Assembly: GCF_000296695.1 (NCBI RefSeq)
Contig: NZ_BAFK01000008.1
Span: forward strand, 108,624-172,623
Direction of reading: 5' to 3'
Length of the DNA stretch: 64,000 bases
DNA from: Rheinheimera nanhaiensis E407-8
Lineage (GTDB): Bacteria > Pseudomonadota > Gammaproteobacteria > Enterobacterales > Alteromonadaceae
In this document: positions 56,600 through 64,000 of the stretch, in pieces
Position numbering within the stretch: position 1 is the first letter of the stretch
Layout of the letters: each line of letters opens with the position of its first letter
Notes under the pieces: generated by a model
What the model saw: the letters and a program-made list of their open reading frames with translations, nothing else
The model's database searches: none
Told to the model about the DNA's origin: nothing
Made by a program: the position numbers and the translations under genes

Positions 56600-57538
56600 A
56601 TGAAAGTTGCCGTTTTAGGTGCCGCCGGTGGTATTGGTCAGGCATTATCACTATTGCTGAAATTAGACCTACCTGCCGGTACCGACTTAGCGCTATACGA
56701 CCTGGCGCCGGTAACCCCGGGTGTCGCGGTTGACTTAAGCCATATCCCTACCGCTGTTAAAGTAACAGGCTATGGTAAAGAAGATCTGAACAAGGCGCTG
56801 GCCGGTGCCGACATCGTGATGATCCCCGCCGGTATGCCTCGTAAACCAGGTATGGATCGGTCAGATTTGTTCAATATCAATGCCGGTGTGGTGAAAACCT
56901 TAGCCGAAGCTATAGTGCAGCAGTGTCCAAAAGCGCTGGTGGGTATTATTACCAACCCGGTTAACACTACGGTTGCCATTGCCGCTGACGTGTTCAAAAA
57001 AGCCGGCACCTACGACCCGCGTCGTTTATTCGGCGTCACCACGCTGGATGTGATCCGCGCTGAAACCTTTGTTGCCGAGTTAAAAGGCAAAAACCCTGCT
57101 GCTATTAAGGTGCCGGTGATTGGCGGCCACAGTGGTACCACTATACTGCCACTGCTGTCTCAGGTTGAAGGTGTAAGCTTCACTGATGAGGAAGTTGCCT
57201 CACTGACGCATCGCATTCAAAACGCCGGCACTGAAGTGGTTGAAGCCAAAGCCGGTGGCGGATCTGCAACCTTATCTATGGGCCAGGCAGCGGCCCGTTT
57301 CTGTATTTCACTGATCAAAGGCCTGCAAGGCGAAGCGGTGACTGAGTACGCTTATGTTGAAGGTAACGGCGAGCACGCCCGTTTCTTCGCACAGCCGATG
57401 CTGCTGGGCAAAAATGGCGTAGAAAAGCTGTTACCCATTGGTAGCTTAAGCGCTTATGAGCAAAAAGCCATGACTGATATGTTAGGCACCTTAAAAGCCG
57501 ATATCACCTTAGGCGAAGAGTTTGTAAAGAATAACTAA
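56600..57538 (+). CDS. mdh: Malate dehydrogenase
   Basis: 312 aa, E. coli length. NAD-binding [54 protein letters not shown] and catalytic His in [14 protein letters not shown]. It oxidises malate to oxaloacetate in the TCA cycle. The ATG at 56600 has AAGGGAG upstream. Confidence 0.97.
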   Translation: MKVAVLGAAGGIGQALSLLLKLDLPAGTDLALYDLAPVTPGVAVDLSHIPTAVKVTGYGKEDLNKALAGADIVMIPAGMPRKPGMDRSDLFNINAGVVKTLAEAIVQQCPKALVGIITNPVNTTVAIAADVFKKAGTYDPRRLFGVTTLDVIRAETFVAELKGKNPAAIKVPVIGGHSGTTILPLLSQVEGVSFTDEEVASLTHRIQNAGTEVVEAKAGGGSATLSMGQAAARFCISLIKGLQGEAVTEYAYVEGNGEHARFFAQPMLLGKNGVEKLLPIGSLSAYEQKAMTDMLGTLKADITLGEEFVKNN

Positions 57539-57553
57539 GTTATTCTGCGGTAA

Positions 57554-57577
57554 AAAAAGGCGCTACGGCGCCTTTTC
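57554..57577. terminator. Bidirectional terminator between mdh and ispB
   Basis: AAAAGGCGC, TACG, GCGCCTTTT, with A and T runs on both sides, so it can serve both convergent genes. Confidence 0.9.
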
Positions 57578-57606
57578 TTTTTGCTTGCAGGTACCGGCTT
57601 AAACCC

Positions 57607-58578
57607 TTAATGACTGCGCGACACCGCAATATCAGCCAGTGCCAGCAATGCTTGTTTGTAGTCTGAGTCAGGTAATACGGCCAGCGCTGCACGCGCTTTG
57701 TCGGCTTCCTGCGCGGCCAAGCGGCGGGTATAGCCAAAGGCATCGGTTTGCTCCAGTGCCGTCATAATAGCGTCTAACTGCGCCAGGCCATTGCCTTCGC
57801 TTATCGCCTCGCGGATCAGCGCCTGCTGCGCACTGGTACCATGCTTCAGCGCATGAATAAGCGGCAGCGTCGGTTTACCTTCGGCCAGATCATCACCGAT
57901 ATTTTTGCCAAGCTCTGTCGCGTCCGCCTGATAGTCCAGCACATCATCAATTAACTGAAAGGCAGTACCCAAATGCATGCCATACAGTTTTAACCCATTC
58001 ACCACAGCTTCAGGTTGCTGTGCCACTATAGCAGCCAGCTGAGTGGCGGCTTCAAACAATTTGGCGGTTTTGCAGTAAATGACCTGCATATAGCTTTGTT
58101 CAGTGGTGTCAGGATCGTTCACGTTCATCAGCTGCAGCACTTCGCCTTCGGCAATGACGTTAGTGGCATCGGCCAGAATTTGCATGATGCGCATCTCGTT
58201 TAATGACACCATCATCTGAAACGAGCGGCTGTACAGGAAGTCGCCCACCAGTACGCTGGCCTGATTGCCAAACACGGCGTTAGCGGTTTGCTTGCCACGG
58301 CGCAGGGTCGACTCATCTACTACGTCGTCATGCAGTAAGGTAGAGGTGTGGATAAATTCAATAATGGCCGCCACCGTCACATGAGCGCTGCCGTTATAAC
58401 CGAGCGCGCGGGCTGCCAGTACAGCCAGCAAGGGCCTTAAACGTTTACCGCCGCTATTAACAATGTAAATACCGAGCTGGTTAATTAAAGCCACATCAGA
58501 ATTGAGCTGGGAAAATATCTGCGCATTAACCGCAGCCATATCGGCGGCAGCCAGTTGCTGGATCTGTTCGAGCGTCAT
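57607..58578 (-). CDS. ispB: Octaprenyl (polyprenyl) diphosphate synthase
   Basis: 323 aa. The two aspartate-rich motifs are LLHDDVVDE and LIDDVLDYQ; GGKRLRPLLAVLAARALGY binds the substrate. It makes the isoprenoid side chain of ubiquinone. The start is ATG 58578 (MTLEQIQQ), matching E. coli; three more codons are open upstream. Confidence 0.95.
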   Translation of the reverse strand: MTLEQIQQLAAADMAAVNAQIFSQLNSDVALINQLGIYIVNSGGKRLRPLLAVLAARALGYNGSAHVTVAAIIEFIHTSTLLHDDVVDESTLRRGKQTANAVFGNQASVLVGDFLYSRSFQMMVSLNEMRIMQILADATNVIAEGEVLQLMNVNDPDTTEQSYMQVIYCKTAKLFEAATQLAAIVAQQPEAVVNGLKLYGMHLGTAFQLIDDVLDYQADATELGKNIGDDLAEGKPTLPLIHALKHGTSAQQALIREAISEGNGLAQLDAIMTALEQTDAFGYTRRLAAQEADKARAALAVLPDSDYKQALLALADIAVSRSH

Positions 58579-58691
58579 GCAAAACAACTGCTTAAACCTA
58601 ACAATGGCGCTAATTCTACACTAAGGCCCGATAAGTCCCAAAGCAAAACCGGATCCTTTTGTTTAGGCGGTGATCTTTTTTTTATTTCTAC

Positions 58692-58720
58692 TTGCGGGGG
58701 TAGGGGAAATTGCGTACAAT
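58692..58720 (+). promoter_or_regulatory. rplU-rpmA promoter
   Basis: TTGCGG (58692-58697), 17-nt spacer, TACAAT (58715-58720), then GC-rich TCGCGCCC, a discriminator typical of ribosomal promoters. Confidence 0.65.
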
Positions 58721-58787
58721 TCGCGCCCTGTGAATTGAATTAACACGCCCCTTAACAAGCGATGGCGTGCTTTGTACGGAGTTAACT

Positions 58788-59096
58788 ATGTACGCGGTTT
58801 TCCAAAGTGGTGGTAAACAGCACCGTGTGACGGAAGGTCAAACTCTTCGTCTAGAAAAACTAGACTTAGAAACCGGCGCAACAATCGAATTTACACCGTT
58901 GATGGTCGCTAACGGCGAAAACATCTCTATCGGTGCACCTTTAGTTGAAGGTGGTAAAGTAGTAGCGGAAGTGGTCACTCATGGCCGTGGCGATAAAATC
59001 AAAATCGTTAAGTTCCGTCGTCGTAAGCATTCACGCAAGCAGATGGGCCACCGTCAGTGGTTCACTGAAGTGAAAATTACCAGCATCAGCGCGTAA
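58788..59096 (+). CDS. rplU: Large ribosomal subunit protein bL21
   Basis: 102 aa. [26 protein letters not shown] and [25 protein letters not shown] are signatures. ATG 58788 with GGAG upstream; the 7-residue longer frame is not used by the family. Followed by rpmA. Confidence 0.97.
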   Translation: MYAVFQSGGKQHRVTEGQTLRLEKLDLETGATIEFTPLMVANGENISIGAPLVEGGKVVAEVVTHGRGDKIKIVKFRRRKHSRKQMGHRQWFTEVKITSISA

Positions 59097-59111
59097 TAGG
59101 AGTATCGACAC

Positions 59112-59369
59112 ATGGCAAGTAAGAAAGGTGTAGGTAGCACCCGTAACGGTCGCGATTCAGAAGCTAAACGCTTAGGTGTTAAGCGCTTCGGTGGTGAGTC
59201 TGTTTTAGCTGGTAGCATCATCGTGCGTCAGCGTGGTACTAAATTCCACGCTGGTACTAACGTAGGTATCGGTAAAGACCACACTTTATTCGCTTTAACT
59301 GAAGGTAAAGTGAAGTTTGAAGTGAAAGGTGAGCACAACCGTAAGTTTGTGAGCATCGTCAGCGAATAA
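59112..59369 (+). CDS. rpmA: Large ribosomal subunit protein bL27
   Basis: 85 aa. [26 protein letters not shown] at the N-terminus reaches the peptidyl-transferase centre; [29 protein letters not shown] follows. 15 bp after rplU. Confidence 0.97.
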   Translation: MASKKGVGSTRNGRDSEAKRLGVKRFGGESVLAGSIIVRQRGTKFHAGTNVGIGKDHTLFALTEGKVKFEVKGEHNRKFVSIVSE

Positions 59370-59387
59370 GCTGTACACATTCAACTA

Positions 59388-59412
59388 AACCCCGCCTGGT
59401 GCGGGGTTTTTT
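59388..59412 (+). terminator. Rho-independent terminator after rpmA
   Basis: CCCCGC, CTGGT loop, GCGGGG followed by six T, about 20 bp past the rpmA stop. Confidence 0.9.
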
Positions 59413-59514
59413 ATTGCTGAGCTGCTATCAGCGCGCCGAGAAGGCGTTTTTCGACAAGGCTTAGTAAGCTACGTTATACTTAGCGCCAGTTAATAAAAGC
59501 TGGTTCAAATCTGA

Positions 59515-60687
<1,173 letters not shown>

Positions 60688-60696
60688 GGTTAGGCG

Positions 60697-61188
60697 ATGA
60701 TCATCTCCTTAGTTGCTGCTATGGCCGCTAATCGCGTCATCGGTAAAGATAACCAAATGCCCTGGCACTTGCCGGCCGACTTAAAGCATTTTAAAGCGGT
60801 AACACTGGGTAAGCCTGTGGTCATGGGTCGTAAAACCTTTGATTCGATTGGCCGGGTGTTACCCGGCCGGCGCAATCTGGTGATAAGCCGCACCCCGCCA
60901 ATCGACAGCCGGGGCGCAGAGTGGGTAACTAGCCTGGCACAGGCGCTTGAGCTGCTGCAAGGGCATGACGAAGTGATGATCATCGGCGGTGGCGAGATAT
61001 ATCGCCAGGCGCTGCCATTGGCGCAGCGTTTATACCTAACCGATATTGAACTGACTACCGAGGGGGATGCGTTTTTCCCTGATTATCATGCCGTGGCAGA
61101 CTGGCAGCTGGTGCAGCAAAGTGAACATCCGGCAGATGCACAAAACCCCTATCATTGTTATTTTCGTACCTGGCAACGCCAAGGCTGA
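60697..61188 (+). CDS. folA: Dihydrofolate reductase
   Basis: 163 aa. ISLVAAMAANRVIGKDNQMPWHLPADLKHFKAVTLGKPVVMGRKTFDSIG has the catalytic acid in the LPADL element and the NADPH site, and VMIIGGGEIYRQAL follows. It reduces dihydrofolate and is the trimethoprim target. 9 bp after obgE, so possibly co-transcribed. Confidence 0.96.
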   Translation: MIISLVAAMAANRVIGKDNQMPWHLPADLKHFKAVTLGKPVVMGRKTFDSIGRVLPGRRNLVISRTPPIDSRGAEWVTSLAQALELLQGHDEVMIIGGGEIYRQALPLAQRLYLTDIELTTEGDAFFPDYHAVADWQLVQQSEHPADAQNPYHCYFRTWQRQG

Positions 61189-61250
61189 GTTTGCACCTGT
61201 TAACACAACTTGCTAAGATGATTCAGTCGATATTCAGCAAGGAGTAGTAC

Positions 61251-61631
61251 ATGAGATTATTGCCAACTTTGTTTTGTGGTGCGGTCGTAGGTCTGTCGCT
61301 GTTGACGGCACCGGTCGCGTTAGCAGATGATCAGTTAGCTGCTTCTATGTGTGATTACGTGGCGGCAGATGATAAAAACCGGCTGCGTAAAGTGTTAAGT
61401 GATTACCGTCTGCGGCTACGTAACATCTATGATGGTGTGGTCTGTAATGGTGAGAGTCTTATTCGTCATGCTTTTAAAAGCAATGCTGCCGATGTCGGTG
61501 AGTTTATTGTCAAACAGCTGCCTGGTTCGGCGGTTGCAGGCTCTGGCGATATTGCCTGGGCGGAGGCCAATGGCTTTGCTGCATCACCCCTGTTAGCCGT
61601 GTTGAAATCCCGTGCCGGTGAAGGTGATTAA
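61251..61631 (+). CDS. Exported DUF3718 family protein
   Basis: 126 aa. Signal peptide of about 25 residues (MRLLPTLFCGAVVGLSLLTAPVALA). The mature domain has two cysteines (MCDYVAADDKNRLRKVLSDYRLRLRNIYDGVVCNGESL) that probably form a disulfide in the periplasm. DUF3718 is a small family found mainly in Alteromonadales and has no known function. AAGGAG precedes the ATG. Confidence 0.8.
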   Translation: MRLLPTLFCGAVVGLSLLTAPVALADDQLAASMCDYVAADDKNRLRKVLSDYRLRLRNIYDGVVCNGESLIRHAFKSNAADVGEFIVKQLPGSAVAGSGDIAWAEANGFAASPLLAVLKSRAGEGD

Positions 61632-61660
61632 GCGAAACAGGTGTTAAAGCACCAATAAAA

Positions 61661-61684
61661 AATCCGCCTGCTGGCGGATTTTTT
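61661..61684. terminator. Bidirectional terminator between the DUF3718 gene and chemoreceptor
   Basis: AATCCGCC, TGCT, GGCGGATT flanked by A and T runs; serves both convergent genes. Confidence 0.88.
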
Positions 61685-61712
61685 ATTGCTGCTATCGCTT
61701 TGCTTTGGCGTC

Positions 61713-63725
61713 TTACACTTTAAATTGTTCTACCGACACCCGCAGCTCTTCGGCTAAACGTGCTACTTCATGGCTTGATTCAGAGGTTTGTTCTGCCCCT
61801 GAAGCCGTCTCTTCGGCAATAGCCACGATAGACTCCAGTAACTTACTGATCTCGTGCGATACCTGATTTTGCTCCTGCGCCGAATCAGAAATTTGTGTGC
61901 TCATATCATGTGCCAGATGTACGGCATGGGTAATAGAGTCCAGCGCCTTGGTGGCCACTTCAGTTTTCGCTACGCAGTTCTCGGCTTGCTTTTTGCCTTT
62001 GTTCATCGCCTCTACGGCGGCATGGGCACCAGATTGCAGCACCTGGATCATCGCCTGAATTTCCTGCGTCGAGGCCTGGGTTTTACTGGCCAGCGAACGC
62101 ACTTCATCGGCTACCACTGCAAAGCCTCGGCCTTGTTCACCGGCCCGCGCCGCTTCAATGGCTGCATTAAGTGCCAGCAGGTTAGTTTGCTCAGCAATGC
62201 CACGGATCACATCCAGAATACTGCCAATTGAAGCACTGTCTTTATGCAGCTTGTTAATGACTTCTGACGCCTGCTCAACCTCATGCGACAGCTGCAGGAT
62301 AATGGCTTTGTTTTCCAGCGAAATACCTTTCACCCGCTCGGCTTCATTATCGGCGTTTTTAATCTCCGCCACCGCATCGTTGGAGCTTTGCAGTACGCCC
62401 TGGGCGGTACTGCTCATCTCGGTGGTAGCGGTTGCTGCCTGGGTTACCTGAGATTTCTGCTCGCGAATAGCCTGAGTGGTTTGCACCGTGATGGCTGAGG
62501 TTTGCTCAGAAGCGGCTGCTAACTGGGTCGAGCGGGAAATAATGCCCTGAATTAGCTGCTGTAAATTGGCAATAACCTTGTTGCAGTTACGCGCCAGTTC
62601 GCCAAATTCGTCCTGGGCTTTGTCGTCCAGCTTTTGGGTCAGATCGCCTGATGCCACTACACCCAGGATGGCATTAACTTTATCCAGCGGATTTTTAATG
62701 CTTTTTACGGTGATAAACGCAATAACCACGGCCAGCAGTATCGATACCACGACAACAATAAAAATGGTGGTAATGGCATTAGCGACGCCATTAGCCGATT
62801 CCTGCTGGATGGTCTCCGCAGCGCTGCGTGCCTGCGATAACAGGCTTGCCAGGCTGGTCATGGCGGTGGCGGTTTGCTGCTCGGCCTGGGCCAGCAAACG
62901 GGTTGCTTCTGCAATGCCTTGCAGGCGCTGCATTTTCAGTGCGACCACGCTGTTGCTGCCCGACAGCAGGTTATTCAGTTCAGCGACTTTTTCCGCCATA
63001 TCGGCCACCAGTGCCACCTGGCCTGCAGTGTCACTTTCAATGATGGCGAATTGATCGTTTAAATCTTTTAAGCGAAAACCGATTTCGTTACCTATGGTGT
63101 TCGCTGTGCTGTCTGAGGTAGTGCGGTTCAGATCAACTACGTTGCTGACCAGGGTATTGATGCCGGTTTCAATGCTGGTGGCGGCTTTGTAAGCATTGGC
63201 GAAACGGCGCTGCACATCTCTGACATCGGTAAAGTCCAGGATCAGCGATGCCATATCGTCGGCGTTCATTTCGACATCAGCAATTTTACTGTCGATGCTG
63301 TCACGCAGCTGCAGGTTGGTTTTTAGCTGACTGAACAAGGCGCTGCTAACCGGGGTGAAGGCATCATAAGATTTCGCTACTTCTGCGGCGGCGCTTTTTA
63401 GCTGGGCGTTATCTTGCACGGCGCGGGCCAATTGCGTCGAGGCCTGCTGATAACGTTGTTGCTCAGTGCTGAACTGCTGCAGTAACTGAGCAACCTCATC
63501 CAGCTCAGTGGCGTTAAAGGCCTGCAGGCTAAGCTTGCTCATAATGACAAATTCACTTTGCATCTGAGCGCTGTTCTCCAGCGCAGGTATAGACACCTGG
63601 TTGACTTCGGCGGTCGAGCTGCTGATCGTGTTCAGACTGATATAGGCCGTAGTGCCAATAAGCAGCAGGAGCAGTGAAATAATACCAAAGCCGCCGATAA
63701 TCCGTAATGCAACGGTTAACTTCAT
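61713..63725 (-). CDS. Methyl-accepting chemotaxis protein with long helical sensor domain
   Basis: 670 aa. TM1 ([21 protein letters not shown]), a periplasmic region of about 290 residues that is almost all helical ([23 protein letters not shown] and similar), TM2 near 317-340 ([24 protein letters not shown]), HAMP, then the signalling domain with tip [27 protein letters not shown]. The size and helicity suggest a helical-bimodular type sensor, which in Pseudomonas McpS binds organic acids; ligand here unknown. Start ATG 63725 with GGGAG upstream. No C-terminal pentapeptide. Confidence 0.9.
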   Translation of the reverse strand: MKLTVALRIIGGFGIISLLLLLIGTTAYISLNTISSSTAEVNQVSIPALENSAQMQSEFVIMSKLSLQAFNATELDEVAQLLQQFSTEQQRYQQASTQLARAVQDNAQLKSAAAEVAKSYDAFTPVSSALFSQLKTNLQLRDSIDSKIADVEMNADDMASLILDFTDVRDVQRRFANAYKAATSIETGINTLVSNVVDLNRTTSDSTANTIGNEIGFRLKDLNDQFAIIESDTAGQVALVADMAEKVAELNNLLSGSNSVVALKMQRLQGIAEATRLLAQAEQQTATAMTSLASLLSQARSAAETIQQESANGVANAITTIFIVVVVSILLAVVIAFITVKSIKNPLDKVNAILGVVASGDLTQKLDDKAQDEFGELARNCNKVIANLQQLIQGIISRSTQLAAASEQTSAITVQTTQAIREQKSQVTQAATATTEMSSTAQGVLQSSNDAVAEIKNADNEAERVKGISLENKAIILQLSHEVEQASEVINKLHKDSASIGSILDVIRGIAEQTNLLALNAAIEAARAGEQGRGFAVVADEVRSLASKTQASTQEIQAMIQVLQSGAHAAVEAMNKGKKQAENCVAKTEVATKALDSITHAVHLAHDMSTQISDSAQEQNQVSHEISKLLESIVAIAEETASGAEQTSESSHEVARLAEELRVSVEQFKV

Positions 63726-63802
63726 AATAACTCCCATTTTAGTACGGTAGGTGCAGGCCAACGCGCTGCACCAGAAAGTTGCTACCTAATATACAGGCTT
63801 CG

Positions 63803-64000
63803 CTACACACCTGCCACACTATAGCGCTGCTGAGTTTCAATACAATACGCAGTCAGGGCATTACCCCAGACGCAACCGGTGTCCAGTGCGTGAATATTCG
63901 CCACCGGACTATAACCGTTTAATGCCGCCCAATGGCCGAAAAATAGCTCGGTGTCCAGCCGGTTGCGCCAGAATTCATACCAGGGCACTAATACTGTCTG
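63803..64000 (-). CDS. apaH: Bis(5'-nucleosyl)-tetraphosphatase, symmetrical (partial)
   Basis: The C-terminal ~65 residues only; the gene continues past the right edge. FFGHWAALNGYSPVANIHALDTGCVWGNALTAY is the conserved ApaH C-terminal motif. ApaH splits Ap4A into two ADP and also decaps Np4-capped RNAs. Confidence 0.88.
   Translation of the reverse strand, partial: QTVLVPWYEFWRNRLDTELFFGHWAALNGYSPVANIHALDTGCVWGNALTAYCIETQQRYSVAGV

Overview
The window is a gene-dense piece of a gammaproteobacterial chromosome. The proteins and gene order (ilvY/ilvC, petABC-sspAB behind rplM-rpsI, degQ-degS, the mla cluster next to kdsD-kdsC-lptCAB-rpoN, argR/mdh, ispB/rplU-rpmA-obgE) point to Alteromonadales, probably near Rheinheimera, Alishewanella or Arsukibacterium. 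That genus-level guess is an inference from gene content only. I see no insertion sequence, prophage, CRISPR array, tRNA or rRNA.

Layout. 1-23.2 kb is the more variable part, almost all on the minus strand: a partial DUF1212/ThrE-type exporter; an exported maltodextrin pair (GH13 lipoprotein and GH31 4-alpha-glucosyltransferase) with a 14-bp palindromic candidate operator upstream; an sCache chemoreceptor on the plus strand; an orphan membrane protein; an EamA transporter; a hotdog protein; an operon of porin, BCCT transporter, cNMP/CBS/DUF294 signalling protein and DEDDh exonuclease; cysM with an orphan solute-binding protein; an rRNA-methyltransferase-like SPOUT protein with an amidohydrolase; a YjgN/M48 peptidase pair; and fumC. 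23.5-29.3 kb is a six-gene Mrp/Mnh Na+/H+ antiporter operon whose first gene fuses subunits A and B.

29.3-44.9 kb is envelope and nitrogen-PTS core. The minus strand runs yrbG, kdsD, kdsC, lptC, lptA, lptB, rpoN, hpf, ptsN, rapZ, ptsO. The plus strand runs mlaFEDCB, ibaG, murA. murA converges on the periplasmic proteases degS and degQ across a shared palindromic terminator. 45-51.2 kb holds zapE, rplM-rpsI (with a structured leader), petABC and sspAB. 51.2-54.3 kb holds ilvY/ilvC and mgsA.

The most interesting region is 54.3-55 kb, where no protein gene fits. Read on the minus strand it contains about 18 GGA motifs in under 300 nt, several in perfect short hairpins with CAGGATG at the apex. 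This is the architecture of a CsrB/RsmZ-type sponge RNA that titrates the translational regulator CsrA. It lies tail-to-tail with mgsA, whose stop codon sits inside a seven-copy GTGACAA tandem repeat. A DyP-like peroxidase with altered haem-pocket residues follows.

55.9-64 kb contains argR/mdh, ispB/rplU-rpmA, obgE, folA, a small exported DUF3718 protein, a large helical-domain chemoreceptor and the 3' end of apaH. Several start codons were moved downstream of the longest open frame on the basis of ribosome-binding sites and family length; these are noted per gene.
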